Part shown: positions 24,901-39,400 of the stretch, one piece after another
Position numbering within the stretch: the stretch's first letter is position 1
Layout: each line of letters opens with the position of its first letter
Assembly (NCBI GenBank): GCA_016165875.1
Contig: JABBOT010000001.1
Coordinates: 16,072,876-16,136,875 of the forward strand
Direction: 5' to 3'
DNA: 64,000 nucleotides
Origin: Acanthopleura granulata
Taxonomy: Eukaryota > Mollusca > Polyplacophora > Chitonida > Chitonidae
Notes under the pieces: generated by a model
The model's input: only the letters and a program-made list of their open reading frames with translations
Told to the model about the DNA's origin: nothing
Database searches by the model: none
Position numbers and translations under genes: made by a program

Positions 24901-27900
24901 CATAAAGTTCTGCCTTGAATGGGGATGGTTTTGTGCTTTCAAATGGATTAGTTTTTAAAGTGATATGAGATGTTGACAGATTTTCAGCCTTCAATTAGCT
25001 GAGGTGATCTGAATAATAGCAAGTTTTTTCTTATAACCTATGTCATTTGATTAATTCTTCTAAAATATCTAACTCCATTGGGACCTGTATGTTTGATTAC
25101 ATTCATCTCAAAATGAAAATTGCACATTTGGTTAATGGGATATGACAAGGTATTGAAAGAAAATAACATAGAATCTGTGATTGTAGCACTCCTGTTGATA
25201 TTCACTGATAGTGCAGCTATCAAGTTCTCACAACAAAGCCTTTAATTTAATTTTGAAGAAAATTATTATAAATTGTTTGCTTTTGTGCTAAGGGATGTTC
25301 TTTGTTTATTCTATGTCACATAAACATAACTATATGCCTGTGTTGCCGTAAAATGAACAGAATGAATTATCAGGCCCTTTTTATATTCTGTCTGCTGTCT
25401 GTAACACCAGTTTTTTTCATATATGTATGTTATATGTGCCATCAGCAGGGAGTAACCATCATGGTACATGCTTCAATTTAATCCAGTAGGCAGATTTGTC
25501 TCTACAACAGCCATATATTGAGGGGGAAATGATCATGTATTTGTTTCCACAAGTGTCCTGATAGTAAACGCTTCCAGTTTTGTTTACTTTGGGGATGAAA
25601 AGCTAACATAGTGGATAATGACATGAATGGGTTATCTGATGTATGTGTATTGTGTGATGTGTTAGGTATCTGATGGAGGACCAGCTGAAGGGACCCAGCA
25701 GTACAGAGGCGTACATCCGAGCCCTCCAGATGGGCTGCCGCTGCGTGGAGTGTAAGTACAGGTTCAAATTAATACCGTAAATTACCTAAAACTTTCTTGA
25801 TGTTTTGCCTGATTCTTAGAGTTTCGTTGATCTGGGAAAGGTGTTGTTAGGTTTGTTTAGAGGGATGATACCACACTTTATCATATACCTATGAATGTTA
25901 CCCGCCTGATGCAGAACCCCGAGATTTTTTCTTATCACCATCCACTGAAACTTGGACTGCTTTCAGTGTTTACATTCAAAGCTCCCTCTACCGGGGAAAA
26001 CCCCTGAACTAGCATCAGACTTTGGTGTGGTGTAACTACACCAAGAGCATCAAGTTGTGAAGAAAACTCATGGACTACTTTTATTTTAACATACAAAGAA
26101 ACGACAAGCGCACTCTACAAAGCCTAAGGGTTGGGACGGGCACATTATTTAAATCTAATTTACAAAGCAAAACTGTTCACAATTTGGTCGCAGCTTCCAA
26201 CGTTTTCTCTTATTTTGGACTTCAGTCAATTACGGTTCACAGTCACACCATGGCGGTACAGGTTTTTACTTTAAAGTTCAGTGTTCTGTGAAAATACGAC
26301 TGACCTTCTTTGTGAAAATCCTTAACTTTTTTCTCAAAGCAACCTATACACACGGCCACCAGGATGAATGTTCAGTCAGAGGACATGCTGATAAATCTGG
26401 TGGGCTACAAGACCGCGTTTCACTCAAGGTCAATGTGAAAGTAATCTAACCATTGCCGTTTTCATGAACCCACCGTCAATCGCCTTTCCATTCACGGTAT
26501 GTCAACAGCAAAAAGAACCCATAGGCTATATTCGGCGTTCACACATTTGTAGCACTCGTCAATAGTTTCATCATTTCACCGTTCAATGCCCGATTTGAAC
26601 ATTTCCACTGGTTATGTGTCATTGCGGTCAAACACAGTCAGCGGTTACATGGTTACATGAGGAAATATTTTCAGTAAATGTAGACTTTGCATCACTGTTG
26701 TGGAGCCAAACTTCTAATCAGTCATCATCATTCTACCGTTCCTGTCAAATAAGGTCTGTTTTTAAACTGTACCATACATTGAAACTTTCCTCGCATCATC
26801 CACGTCTTTCTCAAGTGATGACAGTGTGTGAGGAATTCCCGCGGCATAGGGATTGATCAGCATTTTGTGAGTGACTGCCTTATAATAGTTTCAGCTCATG
26901 GATGTTTACTACATGGGTTTAATTTAAGTAGTTTCCATTATTATTGTTATTATTATTCTCCACAATTTTGTCCCATGTTTCTAAAGAAACTGGCAAGTCG
27001 CACCAGCATGAAACTTCAGTATGTTTTAGCTACAGACCTGAAGTTTTGTACCTAAACTTCAGGAAACTTTAGATGATGTGACTTGGAGACCATATTGCAT
27101 TTTGATGAAAACCTTTAAACATCTTCTTCTCCAGATCGGCTGATGCGATTAAGCTGAAATTCAAACTGTAGTTGCACAAAAACCTAGGTACATTCAGGGT
27201 GAGACATGAAACAGGGTGAGACATGAAACATCAAGAGCATGAAAATTATTCGAGCTCTCTATTGGGTAAATATGTCATGTGACAAAAAAATTTTGTCTTT
27301 TGCTAATAATTTCTACACTTGTACAGATGATGTCCTACAAACACTCCTACCTGATGCAGGGAGACAAATTTTACAAACCAGAAATGACATCAGTAAACTG
27401 AAAGTAAGACATGCGAAAAAAAAAAATTGCGGTTTTTGCAATTTTCAAAATTGAAAAACTTCTGCAGTTAAAATGGCAAGTGCAGAAATACGTGAAATTT
27501 AGGCAGGTAGTAGGCCTTAAGACTGTCTTTCGTGAGTAAAAGTTTAAGTGTCCTAGGTCATGTGACCTGGCTGCCATATTGGGTTAATTAGAGGCATTTT
27601 CTTCCAAGCCCTTAGTCTGATTGGCCTGAAAATTTTGCATATGTAACAACTGTTGCCTTTGCATTATTTGGTCGGAAACAGAATGCAATGTGTGACCAAA
27701 TAACATGAACCAGAAGTGATTTCATGTGAAAACAAAAATTTCAAAGTTGAGTCTGCTGAACATACTGCAGACATAGTTTGGGGTCCTGATCACGAATCTG
27801 ATCATATTTCTTTCATACGATGCACATTTTTGTCACAAATTGCGATCAAATTTCAAGAAAACACAATTCCCCCCATATTTGCATGTGACATGACAGAAAA

Positions 27901-30900
27901 CAGTAAAAGCTATAAAGCTCACAAGATTGCTCATTGGAAAGTGCCATACATGTTGCTCATTGGAAAGTGCCATACATGTACTATATACGTGCTGAAAATC
28001 TTTGAGCTGTCTTAAAAAATACAGGATCTACAGAGATTTAAGATTTTACAAAAGGCCGATTTACTATATTTGGCACATAAATGCCTATATGATATATAAT
28101 GCATCTACAGTGCATTGGTTTTTAGGATGAAAGTACAAATATTGTAAGCATGCTACCTGACATAGTTTGACATCCTGGTCACGAATCTGGTCATATTTCT
28201 TTCTTACGATGCTCACTTTCCCCGGAAATTGCAATAAAACTGTGAGAAACCGCAATTCGCCCCATATTTGCAGGTAACGTGAATGAAAACTGTTTCAGAA
28301 TTTATCCTAAAAATCTGGGAGTTCGAAGGGCTGGACATCTACTGTATATGTCCCAATGTGATGTTAAAAAACGTTACAGACATGCACATACAGGCCCTGC
28401 TGGCTTGAATCCCCGCTTCGCTGTCCCTGACAGCTATATTTAAGACTTTTATATTCTCTGGATGGCTCTCGTGATATGACCAAGTGATGTAAGTGATGAT
28501 ATGTTAAATCGTGAAGAAACACACATGTAAACCCACTGTAATGATTATGTATTTACCTGAAATTGAAGGCTGCATTATTATTAGTGACCATGGTGTCAAA
28601 CACAGTTATAAATAATAAGTTATGTGTTGATTTTTTTTATGTTGTGTGAGCAGAATATCCTGTTACCTTTGTTACAGTGGACTGCTGGGATGGACCTGAT
28701 GGAGAACCGGTTATCTATCACGGATACACACTCACTTCAAAGATCAAGTTTGTTGATGTGATCCATGTGATAAAGGCTTACGCATTTGAGATGTCACCGT
28801 AAGTATTTCGCACATTTGGCTATTCTGTGTTCTGATTGATTTTAGGGGTATTGTGCTAAGGGTCTTGAAATCTGACTATTCTCTCTGTTGGCGGTTGAAA
28901 TTTTAGTGTCTTAGAAGTCAGGCATTAATGATCCAAAATTAATACTGCCTCAGCAGATGAAGGCTTGGGAAAGGGTTGTGGAATGCTAAAAGCCTGCTGA
29001 AAGTGTGCCAGTTGTGTGCCAGTTATGCCCTAATGCTGTGTTAAGGGTAGGCTGATGGTGTGCTTGTAGTGAGCAGGTGGGAGGCTTAAAGTAGTGAGCT
29101 GGTGGTGTATCAGTGGGGACCTGGTGGTGTGCCAGTGATGAGCTGGTGGTGTGCCAGGGATGACTTAATTGTGTGCTAGTGGAGAGCTGGTGGAGTGCCA
29201 GGGGTGACTCAGTGGTGCGCTAGTGGTGAGCTAGTTGTGTGTCACGAGTGGCTTAATGGTGTGCCTGTGATGGGCTACAATGTAGCGGTGTGTCAGTGGT
29301 GACTTTATGGTGTGCTGGTGGTGTGCAAGCGGTGAGCTGATTGTGAGCTAGTGGTGTGGAAGTGATGAGCTTGCGGTGTGCTGGTGATCAGTTGGTGGTG
29401 GTCTAGTGGTGATCCAGTTGTGATGACTGAGAATCTTGCCGGATACTGTCTGCAGTGGTAAAGGTTGGTTGTTTATCATGTGTGTTGACACCAGTACATG
29501 TGAGTAATGATGTGATCATGTACTGGGGCTTGTTTGAAGGCCAAGAGAGGAGGAGGAGGAGGTGTCACTGCGGTAAGACAAGTGTGGCATTACTGTGTTT
29601 GAAGACACTCTGCAAGTCTGATGCATCGTTTGAATGATTGCTCAGAGGCAACTAATTTTTGGAAACCCATGTTTCATGACGTGCTACACAGTTTCATTAT
29701 GGTCTTATTTCATTTAAGTTGTCAGTGTATTAAACAGGTGAGCTAGATGTGGCGGTAACCGTGGTTTTGTGACGCTACACCTAACCTCAGTTGACCCAGG
29801 TGTGCCCAGTGGTCCTCGTATTAAAACTTTCCCAACTTACTTGTGCATGGCCAGGTCATATGCATAAATCCACTCAAGTATTCTTTGATATGTGTTCATG
29901 TATATGAACACGTATATTTCATATATCGTTTATCACCACACTCAAGAATGTTTTACTCTGCAACCCATACGGTTTAGGAGCATAAGCTGAATTGGGATTT
30001 CAGAGGTCTCAAAAGATCATGCTGGTTTTGGACAAGACGAGTGGGGGCCCTTGCGTCCAACAACAACTCCATTTTTATCCTCTGTGAAATTACGGTAGAT
30101 GGCGAGGGCCCCCACCCTGTCCCGTACAAAACCAGCGTCATATCGAGAGACTTCTGCAGTGCCGATTCAGCTCATTGTCATGGTCCTGTCAGTCTGTGTG
30201 TCTGTGTGTCTATGTATGTGTCTGTCAAGTCGCTGCCACTGCAATACCAATAGAACATATTCAATTTAAAATAATGCACGTTACTGAGCTGATCAATGTG
30301 ACTTACACATGCACCTTTTGGCGTTTCCATTATAACTATGAGCCTTTTGTAAATGCTGACTGTATCTCTAGAGCTGTTGATCCTTGTGGCTTTAGCATAT
30401 TAATCAGCTTAATTTGTGAAAGTTTGTCGGGATGTATTGAAAGGAAACTTGTGAAGTTTGGAGAGATGGTTATTTAAAGCTGCATGAGCGCCTCATTCCA
30501 GCAGTTTCACGTTTATTTGATTCTTAAGTTATGGCATATGTAAGTACATGTAGGTATATAAATAGAAGGTTGAAACTGGAGTGTTTGGAATAAACCATGG
30601 CCAATTGGCAAGAAGCGCTCATTTCTGCTGACTTGGACACATTTTGATGTGACTTAAATGTAATAAGAATAACATGTTCCAGCACATATGAACAAAGCGA
30701 GACCTCAATTTTTTGACTGAGACAGAGGCGATTACTTAGTGATTGTTTAAATTTTCCCTGTCTCTGCGGTGTCCATTTTCATGTAAGTTAGAGTTAAAGT
30801 CTCCCTAATTATCTTTGTGTTATAGGAGAGGTGCAGCTTGCATGAATATGTGCATGTTTGGCCACCTCATTATCATGGGACAAATGTGTGTGAACATTTT

Positions 30901-33421
30901 AACTTCCATTAACAAAAATAAAGCATTATAATAAAGGCTGTTTTAAATTTTTTCCTGGTCAGAAATAGCTTGTTAAATTAGCCCCAAATATTTCAGGAAA
31001 GCTCATTATATCATGTATGTGTCCATCTACAGACAGGAATTTAGTATGTTAATCAAAGCAGGAGGGAAATTAACTGAATTCCACGTATCCTTTCAAAGGT
31101 AGACTTGAATTACATGTCCTTGAAAACCTTAATTAAGAACGCAGTTTTGTTTGCTCATGTACGTTTAATAATAAAAAGGTAAACAAAATGTATTATACAC
31201 CTAATTGTTCTATATATGTGTATAAAGATTTATAGTATAAAAATTAACAGTTCTTAGATAACTCTATGTTTCTTGATTGTTTTACCTTGATTTGTTTCCA
31301 TTTATGACTCCTTGTGACATAATATCCACATACAGAGGTTTTCTGTATAAACAAGTTACATATTTTCTAGGGGATGGAACACGCTCTTAGGGGCTTTTTT
31401 CACGGCATATTTTTCAAATGTATATTTACATAATTATTTTATGATTTATGGTTAATAAAATAAGATTTGTTGTATGTGTGCGACTGGAAGTGTTTTACAT
31501 CTCTTTGAAGTTGGAAAGAAATTTCAGGCTGGTTCTGGAACTGATATTAAAATGGGTGGAAATTTGTGCACTGTTCAGGCTGACCCTCTAGAGGACAAAA
31601 TGGAAAACTATGTCGTCTGCAAATATAAATGTACATGTATTTCCTTGTGTTCTGTGTCTGTGTGGTCTACTTTGGTATAAATCCCTACAAGTCATGTGTT
31701 GCTTTCAACATTTGATCAACTGATTTGCTGCCGGTAGTTGTCTCCCCTGTTTTCTGATCAACCTGTAATTTATGCATGCTGTTACTCTCCTCCCAGTTTG
31801 ATTGATCGAGCTGCATCTCCGTACGTATTTTTGAGTATTTGAATAAGCCAGTACACCACAGTATTTATCCAGACTTGTACCTCATTTGCCCTTACCTACC
31901 GTGCTACATGTATGGCAGAGTAGATTTAACTGTCAACCACCTGGCCCCTTCCTGCTTTCTTTCTCCTTATTCCCCTTTCATGCCCCCTGGACACAGACTT
32001 TCTGGTTATGATAATATCCACTCACCTGAATTCCACATTAAGGCAGTCCTCTTAACCTGGATTAGTACAGTAGTGTACTGGTGGATCTGGTGTTTCATTG
32101 CCTTTTGATCCTCGCTTTAGACTGGCTTTTTAATGTGTTTTCAGCTTACAAGTCAGCTTTGTTTTGAACTTTTCGTGTGTCTTTGAAGTGTTGCATTTTA
32201 CCCGCTTTGTATGTATCACAGACTGTATGTTGTATTGTATTTGCAGTGACCTTTAATGTACACTCTGCATTAGTTATGTCTTATTTAGCACTTAATCAGT
32301 GCCTATGTGTGTGACATAGTCATTGTTCCTTACATGTGCAGGATTGAATATATTTAAAGACATGAATACATTTTATGCATGTATGTTTAACCATGTATTC
32401 TTGACCAATTTAGCTTATCACACTAGCTTCATCAGTCATGTAATTGTCATATAACACACAACTAGTATTATGGACTGATGACCATACATATATCATAGAT
32501 TTGATTTATTTATTTGATTGATGTTGTATGCCGTACTCAAGAATATTTCACTTATACGACGACGACAGAGCCCAGGGGAAAACCACAACCATCCGTAGGC
32601 AGACCTTCCCACGTACGGCCGGAGAGGAAGCCAGCATGAGCTGGGCTTGAACTCACAACCACCGCATCGGTGGGAGGCTTCGGTCGTTGCACTGTGTTAG
32701 CGCGCTAACCGACTGAGCCACAGAATCCCCTATATCATAGATGATGTGTTATTTTCAACTGTTATATCATAACTAAAGCCTAGTGCATGTGAGCACCGAA
32801 ATGGTAACATAATTTTTTTCATACTATCTTCTGCTGAACTGATTTTTTTCTTGTGGCCTGCGTATTCAGAATTTAATAATAGACTATACAGTAGCCTATT
32901 CATCATATCGATCCTGTGATGTCAACTTATTATCTGATTATCTTTTGCTGATGAGAACAGCATAAATAGTCTCCAGATCAGGTGCACACAAACATTTTCA
33001 GGGTTTTTGTATTTAAAATCTTGATGGAGAATGCATAATATCCACCATCTTGATGTCGTCATTAATTTACGTTTGAGTATGCTGTTTCCAGTATTCAGAG
33101 CCGAAAAAAATATATGTATGAGGTTTGAGCATGTGTAATTTATTAGTACCTGACTGAGCTGCCACTTGGTCATTCCAAAGAAAATTAAAAGTAAATTCTT
33201 GTGTTTGACTGTTCGTAGAGCTTGGATAGGTGTGCTTTTTTCATTATAAAGAAAATTAAAAGTTAACACTTGTGTTTGACTGTTTTTAGAGCATGGATAG
33301 GTGTACCTTTTGATATTAATACTCATGTTTGGTGAAGATTAGTGTATTCTACTAAATCAAATGTGAGATATGATTGATAATTTCTTCTCACTTAATCACA
33401 TTTTTCTTTGTAATTTTCATT

Positions 33422-33480
<59 letters not shown>

Positions 33481-36400
33481 CATGAATACCTCAGTTGAGA
33501 CATGCCTCAGTTGTGCACACTCTAGTGTGTCAAGCACACTGTCAGTGTAAGCATAAGTTCGCCAGTGGTCTGGATATCTTATGTTGTTTTTAACACCTAC
33601 ATCCACTACCACCCCACCTATCCCACATTGCGGCGCATGAGCACTGGTTATTACAGCTGTACAGGACATCAAGTTCGAGGCATTTCAACACATTTATGAG
33701 AGAAATTGATATTAATTTTCTGCAACGATAAGCTCATTTTAATACCCACATTAATGCACTAATTGAGCAAATAAAGAACATTTTCACATGCCTAGAACCT
33801 ATGAATACAGTAATTATAGGTTATAATGTAATTCAGTAAATTTGAATATTCAGCTGAAATTAAAGTGTTTATGCAAGAATCTGTCAGTAATAAGGCAATA
33901 TATATTCAGATGTTATAAAGTACCCATATCCAAATTGTAACTGTTCTGCAAAGCCCGGCGTCCCACCACACCTTTTATTTTCCCCTCTGCCAGCTCATTG
34001 CATCGGTTGCTACTGTACATATTAGTAGATGTATACATGGATGATGTACGATACAAGAAAGCTTTACAGTTGTATAGCTCTTTTATAGTATTCTAAGCAA
34101 CTCAAAAGAATGGAAAACAAAGGACTAATTCAACACAATGTTTTAATTATTGCATGAATACATTTTGTTTTCAAGCTACCCATTCAACAGTGGTTCTCTA
34201 GTGCTGAAGGAAATTTATGACGTCTGCTAACACAATCATTTCTGTATGTCACATATCCATAATTATAATACCTGATTAACACCACACTGATGCCTTGTGC
34301 CTCTTGCTTCTTGCAGCTTCCCTGTGATTCTGTCCATAGAAAACCATTGCTCAATCAAGCAACAGCAGAGAATGGCCTTCCACCTTAAGGACATCCTAGG
34401 CAGTATCCTTGACAAGCCCCTCTGTTTACATGTAACTGTCTCATTAAATCTCTTGATTTGTTATTGGTAATTTCTAAACCGTGTGGCAAATTTAGTTCAT
34501 AACTGAATAGGTGGCTTAAACTGATTGAGTAGGCAGCTTAATCATATAGTGCATATGGCACTCAAATGTGTGTTAGATCACTTACTCATTCACAGAATAG
34601 GTCACATACTCAGTGACCACATTGGTGGCGTACTCAGGGTATTGAGTAGGTCATTTGCTCAGGCACTGGATAATTGACTTGCTCAGGTACTGAGTAGATC
34701 ACTTGCTCAAAAACTGAATAGGTAACTTGCTCAGAAACTGAATAAATCCCTTTAGTAGGCAGCAATTATATGTAAGTTAAGTACTCAGTTACTGAACAGG
34801 TCACTTACTCAGGTGCTGAATACCTTGCTTACGTAGGAATTAAATAGGTCACTTACTCTTGGACTATGAAACTCACTTCATGCTCTGTTTTACAGAAGCT
34901 TGTTTTCTCTGCCTATAGATCTCTCCTGGTCACATTGTTTTAATGTTGTGTAAAAAATTGAAATTATTCACACAGCCTGCCAACAAATAATTATTAATTA
35001 GGAGGGCAGCAGATAAGCGTGCATATTTGCGTAATTTACACATAATTTTTCCAAAAATACGCATCAGTTTTAAAAATCTCATTTGCAAACAACTTTATTT
35101 GTATGTGTGTCTTGCAACTTAGGGCAGTTACGCATGCTGAACTGCAACAACAATGAAGCACACTTTCAGTTTGGCCATCTTCGTTTCCCGGCTGAACGAA
35201 AGCCTGTAATCTCTGAAACATCTTTGTGGTAGTTTCTGATAATAAAAATACCTATGAAATCTGTGCAATTGAATCAATAGCAGCAGAGGTAGGTGCTAAA
35301 AGATCTCGACATCGCTGTGACCGTGCCTTTGACAGAAATAACGATGAAAACTGATGCTGTCTCAGTGATAAAACATTTGGTTGGTAAATTGAACATCCAT
35401 ATCACAAGGATACTGATAAGAGGATACTCTTATCACTATCCTGACAACAGTTTTCCATAAAATGGCTTTCATCCATGTGTTGTCTTTAAGGTAAAGTGGT
35501 GCACTGTGAGATTTATATACATTTATAAACAGCATACATGAATATTAATTTATTGTTACCTGTAATTGGTTAAACTCATGACTAATTTGTGTGTGTGTGT
35601 GTGTGTGTCTGTGTTAGATGAAATGCATGAACTTTTGTGTTGTTGCAGCCATTTAAAGTTTAGAGGCAAATTATTCAGCTTATTTTACTTATAGACTTTA
35701 CATTTTACTCATGCTTATTTGAAATGGATGAGTAAATACTGATTAGGCCCGAAATTTATCTGGCGCCCTGAATAAGTGACTGTCCAGTTGAAAATCCTCT
35801 TGTAACTTATGATTATTGAGATATTTTTACAGAACTTTCATAAATCTGTGTTCTTGTAAATCTTTTCAGGAATGGTGTACTCATTATAAGATTATATGCT
35901 TTTGAGATTTATGTGACAAGTTTCTCCTTTGTAGTGTTCAAAATATTGCCCGTTTTGCTGAGAAATAACTTTTCCCTATATGTGTCTTATTGATTAGGAA
36001 ATTTTAGTACATGTTTTGCTGTAACTTTTGCTTAACCCTGGCCAGAATATTTATACACCAAACCGATTGACCCACTGAAGGCAGAGTTACCTTCTCCTGA
36101 TGACCTCAAGGACAAGATTCTCATTAAGGTTGGTAATCATTGTCGTTATCCAGAAGTAAACGATCCACACCTGTAAACGATTGATACCGCTTGGGTTTGG
36201 CAGTGAGTTGATCGAATGGTTACCTGTGAGGACTGGAGACCACTTTTCACAAATTGTGTGTATTAGGTTATGGACATGTAACTACCTTAATAGATACTTT
36301 AGCATGGAAGATATCAGTTTGCCACTGTAGTTATTAAGTGTGTGTACAAGCAGCCCAAGTGTCCACGCTCCACCAGATGTGATGGTGTGTTCAAAAACTT

Positions 36401-39400
36401 CACCAAATTTTCTCATAGTGGCTGTTTTTATCTCCTAGTTTCCATTAAAATTGTCCAAATATGCAGCCTTTCTCATTCTCCTTTATGCTGTTCTTGATTC
36501 ACCAACACCGTCAAGTTTTGATGACCAGAAATCTTGCGCTTTAATAATTTCAGGCGAAGAAACTACCAGAAACAGCCCCTGTCGAAGAGGTAGGGGAGGT
36601 AAGTGATGAAGACGAGGCGGCTGATGTGGACAGCACAACCGTGACAGAAAAGCCCAAGAGCAAGTCCAAGTTAAAGCTAGCCCCTGAACTGTCAGACCTG
36701 GTGAATGTGTTCAAGAGTGTACACTTCCATGGTTTTGAGCATGCTGTGAACAACGGTAAGTCTGCACTGCATGGCCCTGTTTGGATTCTCCTACACTAGA
36801 AAGATCTCTACAGCACATAAGCTGAAATTTAACCCATGACAAAAAATGTACATTTTGCCTTAGTGAGTGAGTTGTATTTTATTTTTGACTAGTGTTTTGA
36901 AGTTTGTTGGGAAGGTGGGACGATGTACGACTGATAAATAAGTTTCAGCACCAGTAGTTGGTAATATTTTAAGACGTTTACAGGTATTTGCCTTTAAAAA
37001 TCAAGTAATATTTTAAGACGTTTACAGGTATTTGCCTTTAAAAATCAAGTAATATTTTAAGACATTTACATGTATTTGCCTGTAAAAATCAGTGCACATT
37101 ATATAGACGAAATTTTAAGTTATCTACCATAACTTCTCTTGCACCAGTAACTGAAAAGTGTCTTTATAATATTGTCTCTTCATTAGAAGTGTTGGTGTTA
37201 ATTTCAAAAACATGTACATGTATGTAGTAGCAAATGTGGAGTACATTATTAACGTAAGTTTAGTGTTTTGTATTAGGTCTAAATATACTCCAAAACTTAG
37301 ACTTTGTCTCAGAGTATCAGCTGGATGTGCATCTGACATTCGAATGTGAGAGGATACATTGATTAGCAGCTCCCTTTACCAAATCTTGCATAATATTTAG
37401 TTATTCATTTTGTTGGCGTTCAGTTTTAACTGACTGCTTATTGTCGCCAAGTCCCCATCAGATGTGACAAGGAGTGGGATATCTGTGTCAGTTTGACGTA
37501 GTTAACAATTTCTAAAGACTGTGAACTGTTATATTTCAGCTCGCCCCAATGAGATGGTGTCTTTAGGGGAGTCTAAGATGGAGAAGCTGATCAAACAGCA
37601 GCCTGTGGAGTTTGTCCATCACACGCAGCGGCAGATAGTGAGGACATACCCTTCAGGGTCAAGGACAGACTCCAGTAACTACGACCCCGTGCAGGCCTGG
37701 AATGTCGGCTGTCAGATAGGTATGTTTTGGGAAGGGTTCTAGAGAGTGTGTGATCTTAAAGGGTCAAAATTTTCCATAGCATCCTTCTGACAGTTGATTT
37801 GGTCTTCACACATGTCAATATAGATTTGGAGTAAAAACCATGATGTCTTTGTGAATATTTTGACATCACTGACAGGAAGATTGATGGTTGTAAAATTAAG
37901 AGCTAATGATTCTTTATCTAGTCACTGTTGCTCATTTTACCACAGTGAATGTGGAAGAGTTGAAATTTTAGAACGAGTTGCCGAAAGCGTCCGAGTTCTA
38001 AAATTTCAACTCTTCCACATTCACAGTGGTAAAATGAGCAACAGTGACTAGATAAAGAATCATTATTTCTATCCTATTATACGTACTTTAAAATTTTTGC
38101 ATACGAATTAGACAGGAAAATGATCAAACGGAGCACAAATTAAACAACCTTCTACCCCTTCCTTGCCACAGTCACTTGTCTGCTGTCAACAACAGCACTT
38201 GCCTCTGGAAAAGAACACTCAAAACTGAGGGTTGAAATGTGTTACCAGGAAATCAGTTTTTGTCTGCTGGTTTCACAAATTTATTTGTTTTTCATATAAA
38301 TTTCTTCTTATGCTCTGTGTTGTGTTGTTTGTTATTTATACATCAATGAAATATCAGGATTTTCTTCGCTGATAAAAACTGAAGTATTCCTGTCACTTTT
38401 GTCAGTTCATATTGATTTTCACACCCAGATGCCATGACGTCAAAAAAGAATCATTTTATTTTTTGTTCCAATGTGAACTCAGCTGGATGATGCCCTAATG
38501 CAACTTTAGTAAATTGTTACATTTCTACCTTGTCCCAGAAGACACCTCATACAAGACGTCATGCATACAATGTTATGCTGTATACGTGTCATCAAAGGCC
38601 TACAGCTAAAACCAGTGCCTATAAATTTTCTTTACATACACAAAATCATGATGTTGTTAAAACATAAATAATAAATAGAATGTTGCACAAAAGTTATCAT
38701 TTTCACCACTCACTCAAACAGTATTTAGGTATTCAACCTTCACTGTGGAATATATTTTATTTATTGATTCGCGGGACTTAATAGTCATGCGTGCAGATGA
38801 ATCTGATGGACACCTGTGAGAACACCCTCTGTTGAAATGATGTCACCCAAGGTTGAGTATTGTAACGCGAGTCGTGACGTTGTGTGTTCTGATTCGCATG
38901 TTTGTGAATTTAGACGCATTGGTATTCAATGTTGTATTTAGTAGGAAACCCCAAGGTATCATAGAATGTTCCATTCAGTTATATTTCGTGAGTGGTACGT
39001 TGCCTTGAACCCACAAATATAACATTCTGTTTTGGAGAGTACTGGTGATGCATTCCTTTTTTATATTGACTAAATATTTATCATGGTTACACATATCAGC
39101 CAGATATCGACTCATTTTATCATTTTATGATACGAATTATTAATGCGCTGATATGAATATGACATTTACGTTAATTTGCTGCAGACAGTTTTTGACCATT
39201 TACTTCTTGCCTGTTTCAGTGGCATTGAATTTCCAGACTCCAGATGAACATTTGCAAGTTTACACCAGTCGTTTCCTGGACAACGGTGGTTGTGGTTACT
39301 TGTTAAAACCCCCTTGCTTACTACAAGGTGAGAATCGCTGGTTTCTTTCATTGGCATTTGGATGCTGGATTGTTGCATAAATCTCCAGTGTTGTTGAATG

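Larger units (their letters stand above)
28799..34316 (+). other. PLCD intron 11
   Basis: No gene. It holds a degenerate GT-rich repeat, an imperfect hairpin, a minus-strand SINE, a duplicated block of about 70 bp (33169-33236 and 33237-33312, sharing AAAGAAAATTAAAAGT and CTTGTGTTTGACTGTT) and a TA microsatellite. Confidence 0.75.

Noticed and set aside
33421..33672. Minus-strand frame ending in an Ile-Tyr repeat
   Set aside because: Its end is a translation of the (TA)n microsatellite; the remainder has no domain.
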